A stretch of 64,000 nt of DNA from CAIVAT01 sp037128705 (GTDB taxonomy: Bacteria; Bacteroidota; Bacteroidia; Bacteroidales; FEN-979). Under the pieces are notes generated by a model, which was not told the origin of the DNA, searched no databases, and saw only the letters and a program-made list of their open reading frames with translations. The DNA lies in contig JBAXVX010000010.1 in the NCBI GenBank assembly GCA_037128705.1, positions 50,566 through 114,565 on the forward strand, in the 5' to 3' direction. Below are positions 25,241 to 34,123 of the stretch, in pieces; positions within the stretch are counted from its first letter, which is position 1; the number at the start of each line of letters is the position of its first letter. A program made the translations under genes and the position numbers.

Positions 25241-25666
25241 CTATTCAGGTCCTTCATCATCCTCATTTTCACCAGGTTTTACGCTGCGTTGTAATGATCC
25301 GATTAAAGCTCCGATCATTTTGGTCATCTCCATCAGGTAGTTTTTCGATTCATCGAAATCACGTGCAGAAATGAATGACCTGCTGGTGGCAATGGTGGAT
25401 AATACGACACATTCCCTTACCGAACTTTTAGCCATTTTAAGGTAGTAAACGAACTGACTTTTATTTCTGGAAGAGCCTTCTGCAATATTTAAAGCAATCC
25501 CATTTGCAGAAACCAGAAATCGTTCAAAAAACAATTTCATGAAAGGATCATCTTTGGTGTTTTTAGCCATTACATATACCCAGTTGACATATTCAAGGGC
25601 CTTGTGGTAGATTCTGAGATCTTCAAACCTGAAGAAGGTAGAGGGTCTTTCGTGTTCGTTTTCCAT
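25241..25666 (-). CDS. Four-helix bundle protein (23S rRNA intervening-sequence protein family)
   Basis: A 141-residue protein of the S23/IVP four-helix-bundle family: FEDLRIYHKALEYVNWVY at the N-terminus, ANGIALNIAEGSSRNKSQFVYYLKMAKSSVRECV in the middle (the AEGS.R family motif), and an acidic tail (PGENEDDEGPE). Members occur either inside 23S rRNA insertions or as free-standing genes and form pentameric bundles; their function is unknown. Here it lies between serA and DUF1015, with no rRNA near. ATG at 25666. Confidence 0.88.
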   Translation of the reverse strand: MENEHERPSTFFRFEDLRIYHKALEYVNWVYVMAKNTKDDPFMKLFFERFLVSANGIALNIAEGSSRNKSQFVYYLKMAKSSVRECVVLSTIATSRSFISARDFDESKNYLMEMTKMIGALIGSLQRSVKPGENEDDEGPE

Positions 25667-25687
25667 GGTTTAGCTCGATTAGTCTGG

Positions 25688-26611
25688 TTATTTATTTACC
25701 TGAAAAGTCTTATCTCCGTTTTTAATGAATTTAATAATTTGTTTGGCAGCTGCAATCCCGGAATTCACGTTGGCTTCCTCGGTTTGTGCGCCCATCTTTT
25801 TTGGCGTACAGAAAAATTTAGCCTTGAAACCGGCTTCGATTTCCGCCTTATTGGTAGGTTCTACATCCGAAAGGTAGGCGAAATCTTTCCGCTCCTGGAA
25901 CATTTTGAGCAAATCCGTTTCGTTGATCACCTCGGCGCGGGCGGTATTCACCAGACAGGCAGGGGAGGGCATCCTGGAAAGCAGGGCGAAATTGATGGAT
26001 TGCTTCGTTTGACTGTTGGCAGGAATATGCAATGAGACATAATGGCAAGTACTATACAATTCTTCAACAGAACCAACCCATTTAACGCCGTCCTTTTCAA
26101 TATCCTGTTTTGCAATAAAAGGATCAAAGGCAAATACCTCCATGCCAAATCCCTTTGCTATTCTCGCAACGTTTTTCCCAACGTACCCGTAAGCATGGAT
26201 ACCCAGTTTTTTTCCCATGAGTTCACTGCCCGATTTGCCATTGAAAAAGCCCCTGGCATAATACACCATCATTCCTAAAGCAAGTTCGGCAACAGCATTT
26301 GAATTTTGACCGGGCGTGTTCATGGCCACAATTCCTTTGTCTGTTGCAGCCTGCAGGTCGATGTTATCATACCCTGCTCCTGCGCGCACAATGATTTTTA
26401 GTTTTTTCCCGGATTCAATTACAGCCTTATCTGCTTTATCGCTGCGAATGATTACGGCATCTACGTCAGCAACTGCTTTGACGAAATCATCCTGACTTGT
26501 ATAACCTTCAAGAAGAACCAATTCGAATCCGGCTTCTTCCACAACTTTGCGAATACCCTTCACAGCTATCGCTGCAAAAGGTTTGTCGGTAGCTACCAAT
26601 ACTTTTGTCAT
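25688..26611 (-). CDS. serA: D-3-phosphoglycerate dehydrogenase (short form, no ACT domain)
   Basis: A 307-residue NAD-dependent 2-hydroxyacid dehydrogenase for the first step of serine synthesis. Visible: VRAGAGYDNIDLQAA, NTPGQNSNAVAELALGMM, the Rossmann turn GIHAYGYVGKNVAR, VNTARAEVINE (catalytic Arg), and CTPKKMGAQTEEANVN near the C-terminus. Most relatives have a catalytic His in the TPHxxxxT position; here it is Lys, a form I also recall from Bacteroides enzymes. The ACT/ASB regulatory domains are missing, so feedback control by serine through ACT is not expected. It lies downstream of serC with a 54-bp gap and is followed by the four-helix gene. Confidence 0.9.
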   Translation of the reverse strand: MTKVLVATDKPFAAIAVKGIRKVVEEAGFELVLLEGYTSQDDFVKAVADVDAVIIRSDKADKAVIESGKKLKIIVRAGAGYDNIDLQAATDKGIVAMNTPGQNSNAVAELALGMMVYYARGFFNGKSGSELMGKKLGIHAYGYVGKNVARIAKGFGMEVFAFDPFIAKQDIEKDGVKWVGSVEELYSTCHYVSLHIPANSQTKQSINFALLSRMPSPACLVNTARAEVINETDLLKMFQERKDFAYLSDVEPTNKAEIEAGFKAKFFCTPKKMGAQTEEANVNSGIAAAKQIIKFIKNGDKTFQVNK

Positions 26612-26665
26612 ATCTTTTAGAATTTATTGGAAGGGCATCCGCAGGGAATGCCCTTGGAAATTGTA

Positions 26666-27736
26666 TTATACGTTCGCTTTTTCAAATTCGTTCATTGCGT
26701 CAACCAGGGCCTGTACACTCTCGATAGGCATTGCATTGTAGGTCGAAGCCCTGAATCCGCCGACGGACCTGTGTCCCTTGATCCCGATCATCCCTTTGGT
26801 CTTCGAGAATTCCATGAAGGCATCCTCTTTGTCTTTGTATTGTTCCTTCATGACAAAGCAAATGTTCATCAGCGACCGGTTCTCCTTTGCTACGGTTCCA
26901 ACAAATATTTTGCTGTTATCGATGGTGTCGTAAAGCAGGTTTGCCTTTTTAATGTTCATCGCTTCAACGGCTTTTACACCCCCCAGGCTTTTGATCCAAC
27001 GCAAGGTTTCAAGACAGGTGTAAATGGCAAAGACAGGAGGTGTGTTATACAGGGATGGTTCTTTTAAATGCGTGGCATAATTGAGCATGGTAGGTATTTT
27101 ACGCTCGACCTTCGAAAGCAGCTCCTCTTTGATGATGACGAAGGTAACGCCTGCCGGACCCAGATTTTTCTGTGCACCACCATAGATCATGGCATATTTT
27201 GAAACATCCACGGGACGGCTGAGAATATCTGATGACATATCTGCAATTAATGGAATGGGGCTGTCCATGTCGTGGTGGATCTCCGAACCATAAATGGTGT
27301 TGTTTGTGGTGATGTGGAAATAATCGGCGTCAGCAGGAATGGTGAAATCTTTCGGGATATAGCAGAAATTTTTATCCGCTGATGTGGCAACTACATTTAC
27401 CTCTCCAAAGAATTTTGCCTCCTTGATGGCTTTTTGAGCCCATACGCCGGTTTCCAGATAGGCTGCCCTTTTATTCAAAAAGTTATATGGGATCATACAG
27501 AATTGCAGGCTGGCACCACCTCCGAGGAAAATAACCTGATAACCGGCGGGGATGTTCAGAAGTTCTTTAAACAGATCCATGGTTTCATCCAGAATGGCTT
27601 GAAAATCTTTGCTGCGATGCGAAATTTCCAGAAGCGATAAACCAATTCCGTTTAGGTCCAGAATAGCTTTTGCTGAATTTTCGACAGCAATCCGAGGCAG
27701 AATAGAGGGACCAGCATTAAAATTGTGCTTTTTCAT
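26666..27736 (-). CDS. serC: Phosphoserine aminotransferase
   Basis: A 356-residue fold-type I PLP aminotransferase converting 3-phosphohydroxypyruvate to phosphoserine. It begins KHNFNAGPSILPRIAVENS (family start) and contains FLGGGASLQFCMIPYNFL, ADMSSDILSRPVDVSKYAMI, and the PLP lysine in YGGAQKNLGPAG. The C-terminal segment GIKGHRSVGGFRASTYNAM is the substrate-binding end. Length is normal. It is the first gene of serC-serA-four-helix protein-DUF1015. An 84-nt leader is predicted from a TATTTTTG box. Confidence 0.96.
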   Translation of the reverse strand: MKKHNFNAGPSILPRIAVENSAKAILDLNGIGLSLLEISHRSKDFQAILDETMDLFKELLNIPAGYQVIFLGGGASLQFCMIPYNFLNKRAAYLETGVWAQKAIKEAKFFGEVNVVATSADKNFCYIPKDFTIPADADYFHITTNNTIYGSEIHHDMDSPIPLIADMSSDILSRPVDVSKYAMIYGGAQKNLGPAGVTFVIIKEELLSKVERKIPTMLNYATHLKEPSLYNTPPVFAIYTCLETLRWIKSLGGVKAVEAMNIKKANLLYDTIDNSKIFVGTVAKENRSLMNICFVMKEQYKDKEDAFMEFSKTKGMIGIKGHRSVGGFRASTYNAMPIESVQALVDAMNEFEKANV

Positions 27737-27819
27737 AGTGTGAAAGTTTTAAAGTTTATCTGTTATTAAATAACCTTGAAAATTTAAAGAAACAAAGTAA
27801 ACGCTTTTAATTGTAAATT

Positions 27820-27827
27820 CAAAAATA
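27820..27827 (-). promoter_or_regulatory. Possible -7 box (TATTTTTG) for serC
   Basis: Minus-strand TATTTTTG matches TAnnTTTG, 83 bp before the serC ATG, in a 165-bp AT-rich gap. No TTTG lies at the -33 distance, so this is tentative. Confidence 0.35.
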
Positions 27828-27901
27828 TTAAAAATTACAGCCGAAAACCATGGAAAGACTGTTTTTTTTGAATGATAACATCAACAAAAAGGAGGGAGGC
27901 C

Positions 27902-28822
27902 TTAATCTTTGTTTCTTGAATCGATGTCACGGATGAAATGCCAGCTGCCATTTTTAAACTCGAAACCGTCAAATACGTCCCCGGCGGGAACGTAAAATTG
28001 ATACTGCCCTTCCAATTGAGGATCCAGGGGAACCAGCCGGTCGGCAACAATCAGCCATGCTTTTCTGGTCTTATATTCGAATTCCCGCTTCTTTTTGTTC
28101 CAGCTTTTATCTGAAGCGATAGATTGGTCTTCGTATTTTAACGACATGGACGCCGTTGATGAATACCTGAAGATGATCCTGGACAACTTGCCGTTTCCGA
28201 AATCCGGGAACACAGGTAACCCGAATTTCGGCTTACCCTGTTCATCAAAAGAAAGGATTTCAATGACTTTTTTGGTGACCATTGCATTTTTTCCTGACCA
28301 TCCAAGAAGAGTATAGAACTTTTTGCCAGGAGCCGCTTCATTTTCGAGGATCTTGTAATACAATGCCCCGAACCAATGGGAAATGTCCATACTGGCAGAA
28401 TCTTCATCTTCACTGGTGTCATTTGTGGCAGATAGCGGAAAAACCAGCGGCGGTTTCGAGTCCGGGATTTTAATAAATCCAAAGTAGGCCTGATTCCCGT
28501 TCTTATGGGGGAGATTCCATTGGTAAATTGTGAATTTTTTATCGGGGGAGGAGATTTTCACCAGCGATTTCAGTGATTCAAACTGATAATTCTCAGACCC
28601 CGGAAATGTCAGGGCTTGGTACAAAGCCTGATGGAAACTGGCGTTCAGCAGATCCTTCACGCTGTCATCCTGAATTTGGTTCATCGAAGTATACATGGAA
28701 ACCAATGTATCCTCAGCCTGTTTCATGCTGTGAAAATTCTGACCCGGAACAAGGTTGTAATCTCCGCAGATTATAATCAGAAGACCGGAAAGGAAAATAA
28801 AGCGCATGTAATTTCTGACCAT
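27902..28822 (-). CDS. Hypothetical secreted protein
   Basis: A 306-residue protein (301 if the second ATG at 28807 is used). The N-terminal hydrophobic stretch RFIFLSGLLIIICG is a signal peptide or a membrane anchor. No lipobox matches well. The rest is soluble, with alternating beta-like segments (FTIYQWNLPHKNGNQAYFGFIKI, FFYTLLGWSGKNAMVTKKVIEIL-like region) and many aromatic residues. I recognise no family. It is divergent from the acyl-CoA reductase gene with a 73-bp shared regulatory gap, and lies upstream of serC on the same strand, separated by 165 bp. Confidence 0.7.
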   Translation of the reverse strand: MVRNYMRFIFLSGLLIIICGDYNLVPGQNFHSMKQAEDTLVSMYTSMNQIQDDSVKDLLNASFHQALYQALTFPGSENYQFESLKSLVKISSPDKKFTIYQWNLPHKNGNQAYFGFIKIPDSKPPLVFPLSATNDTSEDEDSASMDISHWFGALYYKILENEAAPGKKFYTLLGWSGKNAMVTKKVIEILSFDEQGKPKFGLPVFPDFGNGKLSRIIFRYSSTASMSLKYEDQSIASDKSWNKKKREFEYKTRKAWLIVADRLVPLDPQLEGQYQFYVPAGDVFDGFEFKNGSWHFIRDIDSRNKD

Positions 28823-28872
28823 GATCTTATAATGTGAAGAAACGGGAATCTCCTGGTTTTATTTTAATCATA

Positions 28873-28880
28873 TACCTTTG
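28873..28880 (+). promoter_or_regulatory. Bacteroidota -7 box (TACCTTTG) for the acyl-CoA reductase gene
   Basis: TACCTTTG matches TAnnTTTG and ends 15 bp before the ATG at 28896. This supports that ATG over the upstream TTG at 28878, which lies inside the box. Confidence 0.6.
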
Positions 28881-28895
28881 CAGCAAATCGTCAAA

Positions 28896-29936
28896 ATGAA
28901 TTTAAGCGACCGGATAAAATCGTTCGAACTGCTCGGAAATCTTCTGCGAAGGTACCATGAAGATTCTTCTGAAAAGGAAATACTGCCGTTTATTGAGGCA
29001 GCACGCATTGGTCGTTCTGAAAACCAGTGGTTTACACCGTATAATGTTCGAATGGCCTTGAATAACATCGGGGAGGCCCTGCATGCAGAACATTTATCGA
29101 AGTGGTTATCTCCTTACCGGCAGAAATTAGTGATTCCTTTTGAACAAAAGACGATTGGGGTCGTTATGGCCGGAAATATTCCTGCAGTTGGATTTCATGA
29201 CTTTTTATGTGTTTTGATTGCCGGTCACAGGCTGAAGGCCAGGCTCTCCTCATCCGATGCCAGGTTGCTGCCTGCAATGGCTGAATTTTTATCAAACTAT
29301 TTACCCGGATGGAATGAAAAAATATCATTTGTTTCAGGTAAGTTAGATCACTTCGATGCCATTGTAGCTACCGGAAGTAACAATACTTCCAGGTATTTTG
29401 ATTATTACTTCGGCAAATATCCGCATATCATCAGGAAAAACAGAAATAGCATTGCCATCATCACCGGAGATGAAAACGGGGAAGAACTGGAGAAACTCGC
29501 GGATGACATCATGCTTTTCTTTGGCATGGGGTGCAGAAGCATCTCAAAGGTGTATGTCCCCCTGGGATATGATTTTACAGATTTAATCAACGCTTTGCGA
29601 AAATATGAGCAATATTCAAATCATAATAAATATCACAACAATTATGATTATGCCAGGTCAATTTTCATGATGAATCAGCTTCCGGTAATAGATCCGGGAT
29701 TCCTGCTTATAAAAGAAGATCAATCGGTTACCTCCAGGATTGCGGTTTTGCATTATGAAGAATATGCGGACATTCCCGAGGCGTTAAATTCAATAAACCT
29801 GAACAGGGAGGCCATTCAGTGCGTGGTTTGCCACCGGTCAATCGCTCCCGATATAATCCCGCCGGGCAATGCCCAGAAACCGGCGTTGTGGGAATATGCA
29901 GATGAAGTTGATACGCTTGACTTTTTACTTTCTTGA
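28896..29936 (+). CDS. LuxC-like acyl-CoA reductase
   Basis: A 346-residue protein of the aldehyde-dehydrogenase-like LuxC family, which reduces fatty acyl-CoA (or acyl thioesters) to aldehyde with NAD(P)H. Visible: VVMAGNIPAVGFHDFLCVLIAGH, a nucleotide-binding segment; the catalytic Cys in FFGMGCRSISKVYVP; and NAQKPALWEYADEVDTLDFL at the C-terminus. Such genes are widespread in Bacteroidota near serC/serA/DUF1015, as here, but the physiological substrate is not known. There is no luminescence gene cluster. Start chosen from the promoter position. Confidence 0.85.
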   Translation: MNLSDRIKSFELLGNLLRRYHEDSSEKEILPFIEAARIGRSENQWFTPYNVRMALNNIGEALHAEHLSKWLSPYRQKLVIPFEQKTIGVVMAGNIPAVGFHDFLCVLIAGHRLKARLSSSDARLLPAMAEFLSNYLPGWNEKISFVSGKLDHFDAIVATGSNNTSRYFDYYFGKYPHIIRKNRNSIAIITGDENGEELEKLADDIMLFFGMGCRSISKVYVPLGYDFTDLINALRKYEQYSNHNKYHNNYDYARSIFMMNQLPVIDPGFLLIKEDQSVTSRIAVLHYEEYADIPEALNSINLNREAIQCVVCHRSIAPDIIPPGNAQKPALWEYADEVDTLDFLLS

Positions 29937-29953
29937 TAATGTTACAAAAAAAC

Positions 29954-29984
29954 TTTGGAATTCAAATTAAAAGCATTAATTTTG
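29954..29984 (+). promoter_or_regulatory. Full Bacteroidota promoter, TTTG-N19-TAATTTTG, for rpmE2
   Basis: TTTG at 29954-29957, 19-bp spacer, TAATTTTG at 29977-29984: a perfect consensus match 27 bp before the ribosomal protein gene. Confidence 0.85.
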
Positions 29985-30011
29985 CACCCTCATTAAAATA
30001 TCATAATTAAA

Positions 30012-30281
30012 ATGAAAAAAGATATTCACCCGAAGGATTACAGACTGGTAGTGTTTAAAGATATGTCGAATGAATACACCTTCCTTTCCAAGTCGACTGT
30101 TAAAACCAGAGAAACGATCGTTTTTGAAGATGGGAAAGAATATCCGCTGATCAAATTGGAAATTTCTCATACTTCGCATCCGTTCTATACCGGCAAGATG
30201 AAATTGGTTGACACGGCTGGGCGTGTTGATAAATTCAAGAGCCGTTATCAGAAACACATTGATCTGAAAGCTGCAAAATAA
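30012..30281 (+). CDS. rpmE2: 50S ribosomal protein L31 type B
   Basis: An 89-residue L31 of the zinc-independent type B: MKKDIHPKDYRLVVFKDMS at the start, EYPLIKLEISHTSHPFYTG in the middle, and DKFKSRYQKH at the end. The CxxC zinc-ligand pairs of type A L31 are absent. It is a single-gene transcription unit between a perfect promoter and a strong terminator. Confidence 0.97.
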   Translation: MKKDIHPKDYRLVVFKDMSNEYTFLSKSTVKTRETIVFEDGKEYPLIKLEISHTSHPFYTGKMKLVDTAGRVDKFKSRYQKHIDLKAAK

Positions 30282-30303
30282 GCGGTATTTATAATATTTT
30301 TGC

Positions 30304-30336
30304 AGAGCCTCCGTTGTTTACTGAGGCTCTTTTTAT
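30304..30336 (+). terminator. Rho-independent terminator after rpmE2
   Basis: Perfect 8-bp stem AGAGCCTC (30304-30311) / GAGGCTCT (30323-30330), 11-nt loop, followed by a T-rich run. The next promoter box begins at 30341, directly behind the T tract. Confidence 0.88.
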
Positions 30337-30340
30337 TTTT

Positions 30341-30348
30341 TATCTTTG
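30341..30348 (+). promoter_or_regulatory. Bacteroidota -7 box (TATCTTTG) for the GlmU-like gene
   Basis: TATCTTTG matches TAnnTTTG, 20 bp before the ATG at 30369. It abuts the T tract of the rpmE2 terminator. It rules out the upstream TTG at 30300 as the start. Confidence 0.6.
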
Positions 30349-30368
30349 CTCTGAAAAACCTGTTAAAC

Positions 30369-31559
30369 ATGAATTACATACTGTTTGATGAAAATATTGT
30401 CAGGACGAACTTGCTGCCACTTACTTTTGTAAGGCCGGTTGCGGACATCCGCATTGGAATTTTAACCATCAGGGAAAAGTGGGAAAAACGGTTGAAGGCA
30501 ACAACGTCGACCCTTACCGATGGTTATCTCTCAGCAAAATACCCAATTGTTAAGGAATCCAACAATGTACTTATCAATGGATCAATTTGTCCGAATGATG
30601 AAATCATTACTGCGGTTAAAAACTTAAAACCAAACCAGACCGTAGTCTACAATGATACGATCATTGCATTGCACGTTACGGAGGCAGAACTTGGCAACAT
30701 AGGAGATGCATCCTCTGATGGAATCGAGGAGATAAAAATTACCAACGCCCCACTGAAAATAAACCATACCTGGGAAATTTTTTCGAAAAATGAACTGGCT
30801 ATTCAGGACGATTTTGCGCTGCTTACAAAGGGAAGAAAGTCACAAAAATTAAGTGATACGAACCGGGTGAGGGGTGAAGAAAATATTTTTTTAGAAAAGG
30901 GAGCCAAGGTTGAATTCGTGATTTTGAACGCAACTACCGGCCCGATCTATATCGGGAAGGATACCGAAATCATGGAGGGAGCCGTTATTCGCGGTCCCTT
31001 TGCACTTTGCGAAGGAGCTGAAGTGAAAATGGCTGCGAAAATTTATGGGCCTACCACCGTTGGTCCGTTTTGCCGGGTCGGTGGTGAAATCAATAATTCT
31101 GTCCTCTTCGGTTATTCAAACAAGGCTCATGATGGATTTATGGGCCACTCGGTCATTGCCGAATGGTGCAATCTCGGCGCTGATACCAATACATCCAATC
31201 TTAAAAACACTTACGACAACGTTCGTTTGTGGAGTTATGGCAAACAAACCTTCGTCAATACCCATCTTCAATTTTGCGGGTTAATTATGGGCGATCACTC
31301 TAAGTGTGCGATTGACACAATGTTTAATACAGGAACTGTTGTTGGTGTCAGCGCAAATATTTTCGGGTCCGGTTTTCAACGCAACTTTATTCCCTCCTTT
31401 ACATGGGGCGGTACTTCAGGGCATACCAACTACACCATCAAAAAGGCCATGGAGGTGGCCGAAATTGTATTCAAACGCAGGCATCGTAATTTTGATGAAA
31501 TAGAACGTGACCTTCTTACCAGCGTCTACACCATTACCCTGAAAAATAAATTCCTTTAA
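30369..31559 (+). CDS. GlmU-like sugar nucleotidyltransferase/left-handed beta-helix protein
   Basis: A 396-residue protein of the Bacteroidota GlmU-related family. The N-terminus (MNYILFDENIVRTNLLPLTFVRPVADIRIGI) is typical of the family and replaces the standard GlmU pyrophosphorylase signature LAAGxGTRM, so true UDP-GlcNAc synthesis is uncertain. From about residue 185 there are hexapeptide repeats (GPIYIGKDTEIMEGAVIRGP, CRVGGEINNSVLFGYSNKAHDGFMGHSVI) forming a left-handed beta-helix, normally an acyltransferase or structural part. A C-terminal helix follows. Monocistronic, between the rpmE2 terminator and lon. Confidence 0.83.
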   Translation: MNYILFDENIVRTNLLPLTFVRPVADIRIGILTIREKWEKRLKATTSTLTDGYLSAKYPIVKESNNVLINGSICPNDEIITAVKNLKPNQTVVYNDTIIALHVTEAELGNIGDASSDGIEEIKITNAPLKINHTWEIFSKNELAIQDDFALLTKGRKSQKLSDTNRVRGEENIFLEKGAKVEFVILNATTGPIYIGKDTEIMEGAVIRGPFALCEGAEVKMAAKIYGPTTVGPFCRVGGEINNSVLFGYSNKAHDGFMGHSVIAEWCNLGADTNTSNLKNTYDNVRLWSYGKQTFVNTHLQFCGLIMGDHSKCAIDTMFNTGTVVGVSANIFGSGFQRNFIPSFTWGGTSGHTNYTIKKAMEVAEIVFKRRHRNFDEIERDLLTSVYTITLKNKFL

Positions 31560-31650
31560 TCCAGGTACAATCATTTCTTGGCACATATCTTGTCATGAAT
31601 GCCCCCGGTCTTTTTTTACCGGGTTTGTGACATTTTGACTATTATAAATT

Positions 31651-34116
31651 ATGGAGAATTTGATGGAGCATGATGCATTGATGTTTTCTGATTTGATTGA
31701 TTCAGAAACCGAGTTTATTCCTTTACTTTCATCTGAGGATGAAGAGGCAATGAATACGGAAGAGGTACCTGAAGTGCTTCCTATCCTTCCATTGCGAAAC
31801 ACAACCCTCTTTCCGGGGGTTGTCATTCCGATTACTGTTGGACGCGATAAATCAATCAAGCTGATCAGGGAGTTTTATAAGGGAAGCCGTGTTATTGGGG
31901 TTGTTGCTCAGAAGGATGCAAATATCGAAGATCCGGAATTCGACGATTTGAATAAAGTGGGGACTGTTGCCTACATTATTAAAATATTGCAGATGCCCGA
32001 TGGAAGCAATACTGCAATCATACAGGGGAAAAGAAGGTTTGCCATCAGGGAACTGATTCAATCAGAACCCTATATCACTGCTTCAGTCACAGCATTTGAA
32101 GCACCGGTCCATATACCTGCTGACAATGGTGAATTCAGTGCTCTCATTGCCTCCCTGAAAGATATGGCCATCCAGATAATTTCCAAATCTCCGAATATTC
32201 CATCAGAAGCAGCTTTTGCCATTAAAAATATTGAATCGCCATCATTCCTGGTTCATTTCATTTCATCAAACCTGAATGTTGACCTGGTTGAAAAGCAGAA
32301 ATTACTGGAAATAGCCGATCTGACAGAGGGTGCAAACAGGGTGCTGACATTGCTGACAAAAGAATTGCAGGTTGCAGATTTAAAGCAGCAGATACAGAAT
32401 AAGGTAAAGACTGACCTGGACAAGCAGCAACGTGATTTCCTGCTGAACCAGCAATTGAAAACCATCCAGGAGGAATTGGGCGGAAGTCCGAACGGTCAGG
32501 AGATCAACGCGCTTCGGGAACAGGCCAAAGATAAAAAGTGGTCGAAAGAGGTTGCTGAAGTTTTTGAAAAGGAGATGAACAAGCTTCAGCGGATGCATCC
32601 AATGGCAGCCGAATATTCGATTCAAACCAATTACCTTGAAACACTGGTTCAGCTTCCATGGGGTGAATATACCATTGATAATCTTGATCTGCATCATGCC
32701 CAACAGGTGCTGGATGAGGATCATTTCGGTCTGGAAAAGGTAAAGGAACGAATCATTGAACATCTTGCCGTTATCAAGCTTAAAAGGGACCTCAAGTCCC
32801 CGATTCTTTGTCTTGTAGGCCCGCCGGGTGTTGGAAAGACATCTCTCGGCAAAAGTATAGCCCGTGCCCTTGGGCGGAAATACATAAGGATGTCGCTGGG
32901 AGGCTTACGTGATGAATCTGAACTCCGCGGCCACAGGAAGACCTATATCGGTGCAATGCCGGGCCGGATCGTACAGAGCCTGAAAAAGATAAAATCTTCA
33001 AACCCGGTGTTCGTCCTCGATGAGATAGACAAGGTGATGGGAATGAACATCAATGGCGATCCTCAGGCTGCCTTGCTTGAAGTGCTTGATCCCGAACAGA
33101 ATGTTGCTTTCTATGATAATTATCTTGAAATTGATTACGACCTTTCAAGGATTATGTTCATAGCAACGGCCAACACCCTGAGTACCATTCACCCGGCTTT
33201 ACGTGACAGGATGGAGATCATCGATATCCCTGGCTATCTTATGGAAGAAAAGGTTGAGATCGCGTTGAGGCACCTGCTTCCAAAACAACTCAATGAACAT
33301 GGAATCAAAAAAAGTCAGCTTCACTTCAGCAAAGAATTGATAAAGAAAATCATCGAAGACTATACCCGTGAATCAGGTGTCCGTACCCTCGAAAAATGCC
33401 TGGCGAAGATCATCCGCAGTAAGGTAAGATTGATCGTTTCAGATGAGCAGTTTGATAAAAAATTGGGCGAAGCTGACCTGAAGAAGATCATGGGAATTCC
33501 TGTTTTCCAGGTCGATAAGTATATCTCAAACGATGTTGCCGGGGTAGTTACCGGTTTGGCATGGACCATGGCCGGAGGTGAAATCCTTTTTGTTGAAGTC
33601 AGCCTGAGCAGGGGTAAAGGGGATCTTACCCTGACCGGGAACCTGGGAGATGTCATGAAGGAGTCAGCATCCATTGCACTGGCCTATTTGAAGGCAAATT
33701 CCGAAATATTTGGCATTGATCCGGATACTTTTCAACGCTGGAATGTCCATATTCATGTTCCTGAGGGTGCAACGCCTAAAGATGGACCATCAGCCGGTAT
33801 TACCATGTTCACGGCGCTGGCATCGGCCTTTACCCAATACAAGGTACGGGAACGGTTGGCCATGACCGGGGAGATCACTCTTCGTGGTAAAGTTTTACCT
33901 GTTGGAGGAATCAAGGAGAAAATGCTGGCCGCACGAAGAGCCAACCTGAAGGATATCATCCTCTCGAAGGAGAACCAGAAGGATATTGAAGAGATCAAAG
34001 CCGATTATGTAAAAGGGCTGAGGTTTCATTATATCGATGAAATGAAAGAAATTAAGGACCTGGCCCTTCTGAAGGAAAAGGTGAAAAACCCGCTTAATTT
34101 AGATTATAAGAGGTAA
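31651..34116 (+). CDS. lon: ATP-dependent protease La (Lon)
   Basis: An 821-residue LonA. The N-terminal substrate domain (VLPILPLRNTTLFPGVVIPI) is followed by a coiled region (KTIQEELGGSP), the AAA+ domain with Walker A GPPGVGKT (390-397), GHRKTYIGAMPGRI, and FVLDEIDK, and the protease domain with Ser714 in PKDGPSAGIT and Lys757 in GGIKEK, the expected Ser-Lys pair 43 residues apart. It degrades misfolded and regulatory proteins in the cytoplasm. An acidic N-terminal extension of about 45 residues precedes the conserved start. ATG at 31651. A GC hairpin lies just upstream. Confidence 0.97.
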   Translation: MENLMEHDALMFSDLIDSETEFIPLLSSEDEEAMNTEEVPEVLPILPLRNTTLFPGVVIPITVGRDKSIKLIREFYKGSRVIGVVAQKDANIEDPEFDDLNKVGTVAYIIKILQMPDGSNTAIIQGKRRFAIRELIQSEPYITASVTAFEAPVHIPADNGEFSALIASLKDMAIQIISKSPNIPSEAAFAIKNIESPSFLVHFISSNLNVDLVEKQKLLEIADLTEGANRVLTLLTKELQVADLKQQIQNKVKTDLDKQQRDFLLNQQLKTIQEELGGSPNGQEINALREQAKDKKWSKEVAEVFEKEMNKLQRMHPMAAEYSIQTNYLETLVQLPWGEYTIDNLDLHHAQQVLDEDHFGLEKVKERIIEHLAVIKLKRDLKSPILCLVGPPGVGKTSLGKSIARALGRKYIRMSLGGLRDESELRGHRKTYIGAMPGRIVQSLKKIKSSNPVFVLDEIDKVMGMNINGDPQAALLEVLDPEQNVAFYDNYLEIDYDLSRIMFIATANTLSTIHPALRDRMEIIDIPGYLMEEKVEIALRHLLPKQLNEHGIKKSQLHFSKELIKKIIEDYTRESGVRTLEKCLAKIIRSKVRLIVSDEQFDKKLGEADLKKIMGIPVFQVDKYISNDVAGVVTGLAWTMAGGEILFVEVSLSRGKGDLTLTGNLGDVMKESASIALAYLKANSEIFGIDPDTFQRWNVHIHVPEGATPKDGPSAGITMFTALASAFTQYKVRERLAMTGEITLRGKVLPVGGIKEKMLAARRANLKDIILSKENQKDIEEIKADYVKGLRFHYIDEMKEIKDLALLKEKVKNPLNLDYKR

Positions 34117-34123
34117 TCCCGTC

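Noticed and set aside
30300..31559. TTG start at 30300 for the GlmU-like gene
   Set aside because: It would place the start inside the rpmE2 terminator and before the promoter box. The ATG at 30369 fits the family.
31604..31623. GC hairpin CCCGGT-N8-ACCGGG before lon, taken at first for a terminator
   Set aside because: The T run is in the loop and not after the stem. What follows is TTTGTGAC. It may be a leader structure, but nothing supports a terminator.
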